Of a stretch of DNA of 64,000 nt, positions 1-13,173 are shown one piece after another. The notes beneath the pieces were generated by a model. The model was not told where the DNA came from, ran no database searches, and saw only the letters and a list, made by a program, of their open reading frames with translations. The stretch comes from Xiphophorus maculatus (taxonomy: Eukaryota; Chordata; Actinopteri; Cyprinodontiformes; Poeciliidae). Location: NCBI RefSeq assembly GCF_002775205.1, contig NC_036454.1, positions 1,747,382 to 1,811,381 on the forward strand, written 5' to 3'. The position numbers were made by a program, and so were the translations under genes. Numbering within the stretch: position 1 is the stretch's first letter; each line of letters starts with the position of its first letter.

Positions 1-1769
1 CTCTGTTAAACTGACGAAGGTCTGCAGCGGGCTGGACACAGACATCATCATCATCATCACAAGCCTTAAACATAAACCTGAGATATGCTAAGGTGCTATA
101 CCAACATGCTATTCAGCGGAAGCTAATGCTAACGCGCTACCTTCCACAATACTGATACCCTCTATGTGTCGTGAGACTCTCAAAACATTTCATATTAATT
201 TCTAATTAACTGTTAATTAAAAGTTTGTTCATGTTGGTTTCTTCTGTGCACCTCATCCGTTCATTTGTTGTATATTTGCCAATTGCTCAATAAAGTTTCT
301 TGAAATCCTAGCTCTGCTATTAGAGTGTTAGCCGAAGCGTGCCGACCACTGCGTGGTTCTGGTTCTGATCAGGTGGAAAAGTTCTGACCGTGTTGAGAAC
401 GATGTGATGCAGACAGCGAACTCCCAGCATGCAGTTCTCCGGCTTGTAGTCGTCATTCAGGAGGAGCGAAGGGGGGAGGAGGCGAGGCAGAAAGGGGGAC
501 AGGAAGGGGCGGGTCACCTGTGAAAGCCAGAGCTGTGATTGGCCGATCACACATCAGACACTTTAACGAGGAAAACTGACATTAACGAGAGTTTTAATGG
601 AATCAGTCATGTATGTAGGAAACACTTTCTGCCAGCAGGTGGCGTAATGCAGTGTAATTTTTACTTTGACTCCGCCTATAAAAACTTAACAAATCTATAA
701 TAAATCTGATTGGTTAATAAACAGCAGCTGATTTAAACTGGTTTCACATTCTGGATATTCAGAAACATATTCATATTAATTATTTTACATAAAAGCTCCT
801 TAAAATGTTCAATACTGATCAGCACCGTGATATTATGTCATTAACATTCATCATCATGCTGCCGTCACAAGGTTGTTGCCATGGCAACGCGATGACCAAC
901 CTGCAGCAGCGTCCAGGAGAACTGCAGCTTCAAGGCGGCACACCGTCGCCATGACTCCCTGAGACACAAACAGGAAGTGAGAGGAACGGCAAGTGGCCAG
1001 GTGAGGTTCCGACAGAACCAACCGGGTCACATGTTCTAGTCTCACCTGGTCAGCTGAGGCTGCAGGATGTCCAGGACTCCTCCCAAAATGCACCTGTCCT
1101 CCTCCTCCTCCCCCGCCAGCAGGTGGGCGGAGTCTCTCCATCCGCCTGCCCTCAGCAGCGCCACCTGAAGGTGCCGCGCCGCGGTTCTGGAGGCGGCGCT
1201 GGTCCAAACCTCGTCCTGAAGAGATGGAGCCATCAGAGCCACCAGAACCACCAGAACCATTGCTGATGTCAGCAGCGACTCACCTGGAAATGCGTGACAG
1301 CGAACAGGTAGATGGGTGGAGCCACAGCAAGGAGCAGCCTGGCTCTTCTGGCTCCGCCCCCTTCCTCCCAGTTCCCCAGCAGTGCTGTGAGGGCGGAGCT
1401 TACGGCGGCGGCGCGCTTCGGGACACTCTGATAGGCTGAGGGGTCTAATGAGCCACAGTCTTCCTCGCACAGTGGCAGCGCGGCACAGCCAATCAGAGCG
1501 CTGATCATTGAGCTGTACGCTGCCTGAAGCTCCGCCCACCTGCTGTCCTGGTCATCCAACAGCGGAGGGAACAGCCAATCAGGATCTGAAGCCTGGAACA
1601 GACGCTCAACCTGGCCAATCAGATCACTTCTTTCAGCCACACTAATCAGCTTCTTCTGCAGCTCAGAGAGGAGCTCTGTGATTGGTGGGAGGGGAATAGA
1701 GGGGCGTGTCTTCTCTGAGGAAGAGGAGGAGGAGAGATGAAGGTCATGAAGAAGAGGTGAAAGCTCCAT
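1..1769 (-). CDS. tti2: TELO2-interacting protein 2, 5' half (partial)
   Basis: TTI2 is a subunit of the TELO2-TTI1-TTI2 (TTT) co-chaperone that stabilises PIKK kinases such as mTOR, ATM and ATR. Five exons are visible on the minus strand: 1284..1769, 1046..1215, 901..958, 389..517 and 1..31. All phases join without a stop, giving about 291 residues so far. The start at 1769 gives MELSPLLHDL, like the human MEL start; an upstream in-frame ATG at 1820 is less likely. Recognisable blocks in order are APPIYLFAVTHFQ, ESWRRCAALKLQFSWTLLQ, VTRPFLSPFL, NDDYKPENCMLGVRCLHHIV and PAADLRQFNR, each matching the human order. The 389 donor (ACG|gtcaga) is weak but keeps phase and homology. The C-terminal part lies left of the window. 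A Ser-rich stretch follows the N-terminus. Confidence 0.9.
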
Positions 1770-3556
1770 CCTGACAAGAAGAAGAAAAAATAAAACGATG
1801 AAGGAAGAAAAAAACGTCATCTGAAGTTAAAAGGACATAAACAAAAAAATGATTAAAAAAAATAAACAAAAAAAATAAACATAAACCATAAAATAAAGGA
1901 GAAACTGATCCGCTGACCGGAAGTAGCCAAACAGCTGATTCATGCTTCCGTTTCTGTTCTTCCTGCTGTTGTCGGTTCTGTTTCTCTTGTAGCTGCTCAC
2001 ACGCTGCAGCTTACATGACCATGTTTATGTGTGTCTGCCGGCAGTCACACATAAACAGACTGAAACTGGTTAGACTGGGAACAGGAGAATAAAAGCTGAA
2101 CTCCAGGATTTGCCTCATCTGGTTCCGTCCAGAAGGAGCCCAGTGGGCCGGCGCTGGACGGTGAATGTAACTCTGGTTCTGATCCGTTTCTATGGCTTCC
2201 AACATTTGATCATTTTGGGCATTAAAGCCGAATCTCATTATTTCTCAAGGTAATTTACACTGAGGGGTTCTGGTCGGGTTCTGAAACTGGAAAACGGACC
2301 TGGTACAGAGACAGAAATGAATGAAGTCCAATACTGTTTTCATTTCTAACCCGATTTACAGTCTGGACTGGACCCGCTGGTTCTGACAGAACCGGAACCG
2401 GTTTGAGCTGCTCGGTACCAAACTTCCTTCATCAGGCGGTACCGGTCCGGATCTCGAGTCAGAACCGAACTGGTCAAAAGAACGAAATGAACCGGATCCT
2501 GCTGGACTAACTGACCTGGGATCCCCGGAACCAGAAGCTGCTCCGGTTCAGTTTCAGTTGGGTTTCTGCTGGCCGAGCCGAACAGGCGGGCAGCTGGCGG
2601 GAACTTCCGGTGAAAACTTCCGGCTGAAGGAGGAGCGCCGTGCCGCCCCCTGGGGTTCCGGAGGAATCACGAGCAGGAGGTTCTGGTTCTGTTCAGAATC
2701 TGGACCTCAGGGAGGAAAACCGGACCGGGTCAGGATTTAAATAGAACCTTTCTAAAGACGGTCCAACTGAGAAAATCTAATAATTTTTATTATGAAAAAA
2801 TAAAATAAAGAAAATAAACAAACAGAAAAATTAAAATTGTAAGGTATTAAAATTTCCATGAGGAAATTCTGTGAATATTTTATTTATTTTGTATTTTTAA
2901 ACCATTTTGTCTTTGCTGAATAAATGCAGCTCAGGTTACCAGAAAATGTGGATTGTTAGTAAAAAGTTCATTTTTTTAAAAATTGTCCTCAAATAAACCT
3001 AAAATAAATTTTAAAAACATAGAAATCAATATTTCCCGTGTTATTCTGGACTTGCTGCCATCTGGGGTCAGTTCTTATGCTTGGCCAGCAGGTGGCGCTC
3101 CTTCCACCAGGAACAGTGTAGCTGAGTGAAATCGCGTTTATTTCCTGTTGATTCATTAAAAATGGAAACTAAGCAACATTTTTACAGCAGATCTTTAAAA
3201 GTTTTTCTTGCTGCTGACCGCCGGATCCTGTCAGAACCAACTTTATGCTTAATGAAATGATTTGAATATTTGTGTTTAGTAAATCTGAAAATAAAATCAG
3301 CCGCCCTTAAAGTAGAAATATATAAACCTAAATATTTTTTATATTAAAAAGAAACCAGAGAAATCCAGAGCCGCTTCCATCAGTGAGGTCAAAGTTTTAT
3401 TATTTTCTGGTTTTTATCAGCATAAACTCGGTTCTGCAGCAAATCGGACCTTCACCATCTGCAATAAACAATATGAGTTACAGCAACATTTCATTTCCTT
3501 TGGGATCAATAAAGTATCTCTTCATTTAATTTCTTGTAACGGCTCTGAGGCGGCGA
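1770..3556. other. Intergenic stretch left of the SET-gene block
   Basis: No gene recognised. The first 150 bases hold the likely TTI2 5' UTR and promoter. The stretch from about 2240 to 2750 is dense in GGTTCTG/CAGAACC and ACCGG words, and 2770-3540 is A/T-rich. Short open frames here show no family resemblance. Confidence 0.6.
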
Positions 3557-3567
3557 GTGTTGCAGGA

Positions 3568-3570
<3 letters not shown>

Positions 3571-3655
<85 letters not shown>
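3571..3655. repeat. (TG)n microsatellite
   Basis: About 42 uninterrupted TG units that run directly into the left inverted repeat of the SET-gene block at 3657. A second TG run lies just outside the right inverted repeat at 14310. Confidence 0.97.
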
Positions 3656-3656
<1 letters not shown>

Positions 3657-3682
3657 GGTATATATGGTTTAGCCTGCCTTTT
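3657..3682 (+). repeat. Left terminal inverted repeat of SET-gene block
   Basis: Begins GGTATATATGG and continues into TAGCCTGCCTTTT. It pairs with 14277-14302 on the other strand, 24 of 26 positions identical. Confidence 0.75.
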
Positions 3683-4089
3683 GACCTGAATACGTACTTA
3701 CGTTACGCGGACCTAGGGGTAATACACGGACAGTGCCAATGTCCGCATAAATCATGGAGTGTATTTTAAATTTTGAGTATCTAAACAACACTTTTTCTCA
3801 TAAATCTAAAGTTTTATAGGAACTATGCCAGTGTTTGCATGATTTGGACCATGTATTTGTACTTTTCACTGAATAAACAGCGTGATATCTCACTTTCTTT
3901 AATTGTCCTTTTATACCTGTAACCTGAGTTTTGTGTATTCCAGTGTATAACACAGCGCCGCCTGATGTCAGTGTATGAATTGCAGTTTTACACACATTTT
4001 TATACACTACGCGCGCTTTTAGCCGGTCATCATCTGATTGGCTGGAAAAAAACTGTGGGCGTGTCTTATTACCAAACCATCCCAGACGC

Positions 4090-4167
4090 AAGGTTTTTAA
4101 AAATTAAATCCTCATTTGAAGCCGCAGCCCTCAATATGGACGTGTTGGTGGAATAACCGTGCACAGG
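4090..4167 (+). other. Probable 5' UTR exon of the SET-domain gene
   Basis: A clean donor, CACAG|gtaagc, ends at 4167 and is followed by A/T-rich intron to the acceptor at 5372 (catgtcag), six bases before the ATG at 5379. The start of transcription is not defined; the 5' limit given is a guess. Confidence 0.5.
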
Positions 4168-5378
4168 TAAGCATTAATGGTAAATTAAAATAATTTTTGC
4201 CTAGATGAAGTTATTTACAAGTAAATAACTGCAGATGCAAGAAAGGTTTTTGAGCAAAATGGAATATTTCAGATTTTAATTTAGGTGACATTAAAGCTAA
4301 GCAACTTATTTTAGATATTTGCATCAAGTAGCTTAAATATGTATGCTTTTATGACTGAAAAGACTTACCTGAAGCAGTATAGTTTTTATTCCGACTGTTT
4401 CAAAGTAAGAGACTAGCTGGGCTAGGAGAGCTAGCTTCCTAGCTAGAGCTAGCCTCCTAGCTAGAAACAGGTGTTTGACAAGTTGACAATATTTGGGGTA
4501 GGTGGTACCTGTGTGGTACCTACTACCTAGCTTTTGGTGATAAAAGTTGGGTGATGAACTGTAAGGTTTTCATCATTATATTTAACAATATTGGTGAACT
4601 GCTTGCTTTATGTTAGCTAATTGCACCGTAGTGATGCTTGTTAAGCTCGTTAAGCTTGATTTCAAGCAGGAGATTAATAAGAAGCAAACCCACAGGTTTC
4701 TGTGAAACTTGTTTATCTTTTGGAAAAGCACCAATGGTTGAAGGTTTTAATAATTGGCTGCAATAGGGCTGGTGCATCAATGGCTTTAAAGCTGTGTACT
4801 GTAATCACTTTCATGACTTAAATGCTGAAAGTGTAAATCAAGAGTCCTCAAATTTAGGCAAATATCGGTGTCCTTCAATTTTTAAATGTATATTTGTGCC
4901 TGAATCAATTAGCTGAATAACCTCCTCATATGCAGCCAAATTCTCCAGATTTCTGACCACATTATTTGACTTAGGTGTGTTGAAGCAGAGATGCAACTAA
5001 AAGTTGGAGGAGACTGTCCCTGGAGGACTGATTAAAACTGTTTAATTAAAGATAAATAGGACTTCTCTAATAAAATTCATTTGTGCAACAAATTACCCTT
5101 TTTCCTTAAAGTATGGCTCAAATGTTCTTGTAAGGCTGTACTATTGGCTGAACATCAATATATTGAACACTGAACTATTTGTAGATGGTAAAGCACTTTT
5201 TTAAATCAGTGATTAAATAAATTATAGTGTTGGTGTTTTATCTGAGCTGTGTGTCTTGCATGCATAACATGTTTCCATATTTATAATTACATTTTTAGCT
5301 TTAACATTTGTAGGAATTACAAAGACACTTGTAATTCCTTCTTTGACTGTTATAACTTTTCATACATGTCAGTAAAAC

Positions 5379-8300
5379 ATGCAGAGGCGAAGACGCATAA
5401 ATCCGAAGGAAGATGCCAAATATTATATGCATACCAAAACGGACAAAGTGGGGCTTGACGTCACATACATCAATGCCTTTAAAGGTATGGGGATTTTTTT
5501 GGAGTGGTTTAAATACAATCAAGCCTTTATACATTGTTTACTCTTTCTACTATTATTTTTGCTTTCTTCTTTAGGTCGTGGTATCTTTGCCACAACCTCT
5601 TTTCAGAAAGGAGACTTTCTGTGTGAATATCGAGGTGAACTGATCAGTAAAGAGGAATGTGAGAGGAGACAGAGAGTTTACCATGACAACCTTAAAGTAT
5701 TCTTGTTTGAATTCTATTTTAATGGAAAACTCTGGTGGTGAGTATGTTTGTATCAGAAGTCTAATTAGAACTAAATGGCATATATATAAATTAATATTTT
5801 AATATTTAAAATTAAATGTTATGTATTTGCAGTGTTGATGCAGCAAAAGAAGATTGCTCCCTTGGAAGGCTTATAAACGATGACAATATCAGCCCAAATG
5901 CCAAAATGAAGTATTTGACCGTCCAACAGAAGCCACATTTGTGTTTATTTGCAACTCGAGATATCAATCAGGGAGAAGAGATTACGTACAATTATGGGGA
6001 CTCAGACTGGCCATGGCGACTCAAGGTACTAAAAAAATAAAAATGTATGAATCTTAAGACAATGTTCATTTAAGAAATGCACTAATAATGATGATTTACA
6101 ACCTGAACCTCCTTTTTTTTACCATTCTTTTCACAACACTAGATGGCTGACTATACAAGACATTACTGGGCAAATTAACCAGTTGCCCACAAATGTATAA
6201 TAAATAATTACAGTATAGTAGTATTTACAGTAGTATTTTACGTATTCTCAAAACATTGTTACATCTACAATAAATTTGATATATATTCAAATTCAACAGA
6301 ACTCCAGTGGGATGTCTTCAACTGGACAAGATGTTGAGGTGCCATCCACATCACGGTTGGTTTCATACTATCAAGCAAAGACCAAATAAAGGTGTGGGAA
6401 AATGATATTATTGAAAGTTTTAAGACAAAATCTGAATATAAGTGAGGGTATCTCTGTGAATTAATGTAGGGCAGTATGGTGTTGACTGGTATTTATTTTC
6501 TGTTTCAGATCAGAGCTGAAAATGACCAGGATCAGATGATAACCAGTGTCCCAAACGAGACAGATCCAGTCCTGGATTCACTCCCCATCAAGGTTGGGAA
6601 TATTGGTTTGACCTCTGATAAATGTTGACTTGGCACCACAGAATATATTGGGAGAGTAAATATTTTAATTTCTTAAAGGTTATAGAAAATATTTTTATTT
6701 TTGGTGATTTTAATCTAACAGAATCAGACTTCAATTTGGTCAGTGCTGGTGAAATTATAATAGTCAACTTGTTTCTTAGCATTCGTCTTGCAGACTGTTT
6801 CCAGAATTCAAAACACTTGGGTTAACAACCAAATTATTTTCTCTGCTACATCAGAAAATCTTCTGTGGGGATAAATCAATCAATCTTTCATCTTTTTCAC
6901 AGGAATTGGAGGAAGAAATGTCCCAAAGTCCTGACTGCACTCATTCAACTTCTACGGCTGGCAACACAGAACAGGTACAGAAGTTGGGTTTTCATTTTGA
7001 ATTTACCAAACATTTTGGCTGGATTTAAAACTAGTTTCCTTTCATGGGTGTTTTCTCTCATAGAACAATCATTTAAGTGAAGATATCTCTGTGAAGTAAT
7101 CAAGGGCAGTATGGTGTTGACTTGTATTTATTTTCTGTTTCAGATCACAGCTGAAAATGATCAGAATCAGATGACAACCAGTGTCCCAGATAAGACAGAC
7201 CCTGTCCTGGATTCACTCCCCATCAATTCAGAGGTATTTTATGTTTAAGGTGCAGCTAAATGATGTCAGTCAGCCAACCTGTTCAACTTCAGTGTGTCTG
7301 TGTGTGGACCTGAATGCCATGTGGTTTATCTGGACATTGGTTTGTAAAGACAGTCTCATGTCATGGTTTTCAGTTTGTAAGTTCAGCGTGTGTATGTGTG
7401 TGTTTCATGGTCACCTGCCCCAATGTGATACAGGAGGACCATATTGTATATGGGGACCTTGCGTTCTTGAATTGATAAAAACATATGTTTTGGTTCTTGT
7501 GACCTCGTAAATATTGATTTGACCTCTGACAAATGTTGACTTGGCATTACAGAATATATTGGGAGAGTAAATATTTTAATTTCTTAAAGGTTAAAGTAGA
7601 TGCATAGATTTTTGCTAAAATTTCTTTTAATTTCACAACAGAATCAGACTTCAATCTTGTCAATGCTGGTGAAATTGGAGTATTTTGAATATTTGTTAAA
7701 GTTTGCTGTCATTCAATGTGTATAACGTTCATCTTTTAAGTTGTTTCCAGGATTTAAAACACTTGAGTTACAATCGGACTATTTTCTCTGCTGCATCACA
7801 ATTTCTGTGGAGAAAAAAATCAATTTTTCTTCTTTTTCACAGGAATTGGAGAAAGAAATGACTCAAAGTCCTGACTATCCTTGTACATCTCCTTCAGCTG
7901 GCAACACAGAACAGGTACAGAAGTTGGGTTTTCATTTTGAATTTACCAAACATTTTGGCTGGATTTAAAACTAGTTTCCTTTCATGGGTGTTTTCTCTCA
8001 TAGAACAATCATTTAAGTGAAGATATCTCTGTGAAGTAATCAAGGGCAGTATGGTGTTGACTTGTATTTATTTTCTGTTTCAGATCAGAGCTGAAAATGA
8101 TCAGGATCAGATGACAACCAGTGTCCCAAATGAGACAGACCCTGTCCTGGATTCACTCCCCATCAATTCAGAGGTATTTTATGTTTAAGGTGCAGCTAAA
8201 TGATGTCAGTCAGCCAACCTGTTCAACTTCAGTGTGTCTGTGTGTGAACCTGAATGCCATGTGGTTTATCTGGACATTGGTTTGTAAGGACAGTCTCATG

Positions 8301-10079
8301 TCATGGTTTTCAGTTTGTAAGTTCAGCGTGTGTATGTGTGTGTTTCATGGTCACCTGCCCCAATGTGATACAGGAGGACTATATTGTATATGGGGACCTT
8401 GCGTTCTTGAATTGATAAAAACATATGTTTTGGTTCTTGTGACCTTGTAAATATTGATTTGACCTCTGAAAAATGTTGACTTGGCATTACAGAATATATT
8501 GGGAGAGTAAATATTTTAATTTCTTAAAGGTTAAAGTAGATGCATAGATTTTTGCTAAAATTTCTTTTAATTTCACAACAGAATCAGACTTCAATCTTGT
8601 CAATGCTGGTGAAATTGGAGTATTTTGAATATTTGTTAAAGTTTGCTGTCATTCAATGTGTATAACGTTCATCTTTTAAGGTGTTTCCAGGATTTAAAAC
8701 ACTTGAGTTACAATCGGACTATTTTCTCTGCTGCATCACAGAATTTCTGTGGAGAAAAAAATCAATTTTTCTTCTTTTTCACAGGAATTGGAGGAAGAAA
8801 TGTCCCAAAGTCCTGACTGTCCTCATACGACTTCTACGGCTGGCAACACAGAACAGGTACAGAAGTTGGGTTTTCATTTTGAATTTACCAAACATTTTGG
8901 CTGGATTTAAAACTAGTTTCCTTTCATGGGTGTTTTCTCTCATAGAACAATCATTTAAGTGAAGATATCTCTGTGAAGTAATCAAGGGCAGTATGGTGTT
9001 GACTTGTATTTATTTTCTGTTTCAGATCACAGCTGAAAATGATCAGGATCAGATGACAACCAGTGTCCCAAATGAGACAGACCCTGTCCTGGATTCACTC
9101 CCCATCAATTCAGAGGTATTTTATGTTTAAGGTGCAGCTAAATGATGTCAGTCAGCCAACCTGTTCAACTTCAGTGTGTCTGTGTGTGGACCTGAATGCC
9201 ATGTGGTTTATCTGGACATTGGTTTGTAAGGACAGTCTCATGTCATGGTTTTCAGTTTGTAAGTTCAGCGTGTGTATGTGTGTGTTTCATGGTCACCTGC
9301 CCCAATGTGATACAGGAGGACTATATTGTATATGGGGACCTTGCGTTCTTGAATTGATAAAAACATATGTTTTGGTTCTTGTGACCTTGTAAATATTGAT
9401 TTGACCTCTGATAAATGTTGACTTGGCATTACAGAATATATTGGGAGAGTAAATATTTTAATTTCTTAAAGGTTAAAGTAGATGCATAGATTTTTGCTAA
9501 AATTCCTTTTAATTTCACAACAGAATCAGACTTCCATCTTGTCAATGCTGGTGAAATTGGAGTATTTTGAATATTTGTTAAAGTTTGCTGTCATTCAATG
9601 TGTATGACGTTCATCTTTTAAGGTGTTAACAGGATTTAAAACACTTGAGTTACAATCGGACTATTTTCTCTGCTGCATCACAATTTCTGTGGAGAAAAAA
9701 ATCAATTTTTCTTCTTTTTCACAGGAATTGGAGAAAGAAATGACTCAAAGTCCTGACTGTCCTCGTACGACTTCTACGGCTGGCAACACAGAACAGGTAC
9801 AGAAGTTGGATTTTCATTTTGAAATTACCAAACATTTTGGCTGGATTTAAAACTAGTTTCCTTCCATGGTTGTTGGCTCTCATACCACAATCATTTAAGT
9901 GAAGATATCTCTGTGAAGTAGTCAACCATTTCATATATGGGGACCTTGCTTTATTGAATAGATAAAAACATATGTTTTGGTTCTTGTGAGGTTGAGAATA
10001 TTGGTTTGACTTCTGATAAATGTTGACTTGGTGGCACAGAATATAATCTTAGAAAAATGTTTTAAATGTTGTCAAAGTT

Positions 10080-10151
<72 letters not shown>

Positions 10152-13102
10152 TATAAATTTTGTCTTTTGTATTTATCTACATCTTGACCACACAATATTT
10201 TTAATTCAACAATTTAAAAGTTTGCAGAAAATGTTGTTTTTTATGACTGGAACCCTCAGTAATTATTTGTCTCATTTATTATCCAATATAGTATGATCCC
10301 AGAGGGGAAATTGCTTACTCATTGAAAAGCTACTCCATCTGAGCTAATACATATAAATAATAAAATATGTCTGTCTGTCTGTGAAAACGTTTGGGCACCC
10401 TTATTAATCTTAATTATTTTATTTCTAAATATTTGGGGTTTTGCAACAGCTATTTCAGTTTGATATATCTAATAACTGATGGAAACATTAATATTCCAGT
10501 ATTAAATTGAGGTTTATTGTACTAACAGAAAATGTGCAATATGCATTAAAACAGAATTTGACAGGTGCAAAAATTTGGGTACCCTTATCATTTTATTGAT
10601 TTGAATACTCCCAACTACTTTTCACTGACTTACTGAAACACAAAATTGGTTTGGTAACCTCATTAAGCTTTGAACTTCATAGACAAGTGTATCCAATCAT
10701 GAGAATATGTATTTATGGTGGCCAGTTGCAAGTTGTTCTCCTGTTTGAGTCTCCTCTGAAGAGTGGCATCATGGGCACCTCAAAACAACTCTCAAATGAT
10801 CTGAATACAAAGATTGTTCAACATAGTTGTTTAGGGGAAGGATACAAAAAGTTGTCTCAGAGATTTAAACTGTCAGTTTCCACTGTGAGGAACATAGTAA
10901 GGAAATGGAAGACCACAGGGACAGTTCTTGTTAAGCCCAGAAGTGGCAGGCCAAGAAAAATATCAGAGAGGCAGAGAAGAAGAATGGCGAGAACAATCAA
11001 AGACAACCCACAGACCACCTCAAAGACCTGCAGGATCATCTTGCTGCAGATGGTGTCTCTGTGCATTGTTCAACAATTCAGCGCACTTTGCACAAGGAGA
11101 AGCTGTATGGGAGAGTGATGCGACAGAAGCCTTTTCTGCAAGCATGGCACAAACAGTCGCTTGAGGTATGCAAAAGCACATTTGGACAAGCCGGTTTCAT
11201 TTTGGAACAAGGTCCTGTGGACTGATGAAACAAAGATTGAGGGGTTCCGGTGACGTCAACTTCCGAGATGGCAGCTTGAGCTGACTGCACCTCCAGTAAA
11301 TCTTAATTTGACCGCCATTAATTGCCAAATATAACAAAAAATGAGTAAAATGGAATCTATAAGGGGGTCTAGAATGGGGAAAAGGGACGGGAATAAGAAA
11401 ACCACGAATAAAGAATTGGCAAAAGAAAGAAAGACGGCAGGTAGCTCACCAACACATCAGCACCTCGGCGAAGCTAATGCTAATAAGCTTTCCACTGACT
11501 CGACTGCACTAGCGCAAATCCTGGGGGAGTTACGGGATTTCCGAAAAGATATGAAACAACAGCTTGATGACATTAAGTCAGAACTCATCAACATACACCA
11601 AAAAATTAAGGAGACGGATGACCGAGTCAAAACGCAAACCATTATCATGTGTTCTGGGACTACCCAATCATAAAAGATTACTGGAAAAAGATAAATAGTG
11701 CCTTACAAGATATTTTCAAGCAGAACATTCCTTTTGAGATCAAGCTTATGTATTTTACATAATTTCTTCAAAAAGAAATAAATATTTAATGACTATTTTA
11801 TTAATAGCAAGTAAGAAAAACATTACAAGAAAATGGTTGTCACAAGACAAACCAACTTTCGACGACTGGATCGACATAATATTTAACATGTATAAAATGG
11901 AAAAGAAATAACAGTCACAGGACTGAACAATTCTGTCAGTGGTGGCAGATTTGGGTAGAGATCTGATTTCATTTTTAGAGACCAAACTTGATTAAATCTC
12001 CTATGACAGCCATACTTCATAATTATTCTATACTATGTCTTTCGTTTATGTATTTCTTTTTTTTTCTGGTTTGCTCTTTACATTTCTAACTCGATTCCTT
12101 TCTCTATTTTTGGTTTCTTCTTTCACACTCTTTATTCCTTGCTTTATAATCTTTCTCAGGGAAGTGAAGTTGCATTTTTGTTTTGACTGTTATTATGCAA
12201 TGGTCTGCATGTCTACCTTATTACAAATGTTGAAGTTAATCCTGTGATGTAGAGACCTAAGTTTATGTAAGTGGTGCTTTCTTGAGAATCAATAAAGATA
12301 AAATAAAAAAAAGAAACAAAGATTAAGTTGTTTGGTCATAAAAAATGGCGTTATGCATGGCAGCAAAAAAATACAACGTTTCAAGAAAAACACTTGCTAC
12401 CCACTGTAAAATGTGGTGGAGGTTTCATCATGCTTTGGGGCTGAGTGGCCAATGTCAGCAATGGGGATCTTGTTAAAGTTGAGGGTTGCATGGATTTCAC
12501 TCAATATCAACAGATTCTTGAGAATAATGTTCAAGAATCAGTTACGAAGTTGAAGTTGCGCTGGGATATTTCAGCAAGACAATGATCCAAAACACCGCTC
12601 CAAATCTACTCGGGCATTCATGCAGAGGAACAATTACAATGTTCTGGAATGGCCATCCCAATCCCCAGACCTGAATATCATTGAACATCTGTGGGATGAT
12701 TTGAAGCAGGCTGTAAATGCTCGGCGACCATCAAACTTAACTGAACTGGAATTGTTTTGCAAAGAAGAATGGTCAAAAATACCTTCATCCAGGATCCAGG
12801 AACTCATTAAAAGCTACAGGAAGTGACTAGAGGCTGTTATTTTTGCAAAAGGAGGATCTGCTAAATATTAATGCCACTTTTCTGTTGAAGTGCCCATATT
12901 TTGCACCTGTCAAATTCTGTTTTAATGCATACTTCACATTTTCTGTTAGTACAATAAACCTCAATGCAATACTGAAATATTACTTATGTCCATCAGATAT
13001 ATCAAACTGAAATAGCTGTTGCATACACCCAAATATTTAGATATAAAAATAATTAAGTTTAATAGGGCTGCCCAAACTTTTTCATATGACTGTATATATA
13101 TG

Positions 13103-13173
<71 letters not shown>

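Larger units (their letters stand above)
10376..13092 (+). mobile_element. Tc1/mariner element, defective, interrupted by an L1
   Basis: Imperfect inverted ends of about 200 bp: the left begins near 10380 (AACGTTTGGGCACCCTTATT) and the right ends CATATGACTG at 13092 before a TA. The subterminal GCACCTGTCAAATTCTG also occurs inverted. The transposase is split. The N-terminal helix-turn-helix part is at 10771-11118 ([37 protein letters not shown]). The C-terminal DDE part is at 12620-12826 ([16 protein letters not shown]). Frameshifts and stops lie between, besides the L1 at 11239-12312, so it is dead. The element sits in the last intron of the SET gene. Confidence 0.92.

Noticed and set aside
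3557-3769. Open frame over the (TG)n run coding poly-Cys/Val
   Set aside because: Only the dinucleotide repeat keeps it open; no family resemblance. Similar frames over CA, TA and GATA repeats elsewhere (10066, 13019, 19962, 23319, 25353, 51373) were dropped for the same reason.
4430-4465. GCTAGCT-rich palindromic cluster in SET-gene intron 1
   Set aside because: Short diverged CTAGCTAG words only, with no clean stem or period; probably chance in A/T-rich intron.
6144-6179. Alternative fourth SET-gene junction at the acceptor before ATGGCTGACTATACA
   Set aside because: The acceptor looks good, but the frame stops after 11 residues (YWAN-stop). The acceptor at 6298-6299 keeps phase with all later exons. 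It may still be an alternative short isoform.
7181-7510. 109-residue plus-strand frame repeated at 8121 and 9063
   Set aside because: It starts inside the 90-nt exon in another frame and runs through the intron; it repeats only because the 940-bp unit repeats. Spliced exons explain the region better.
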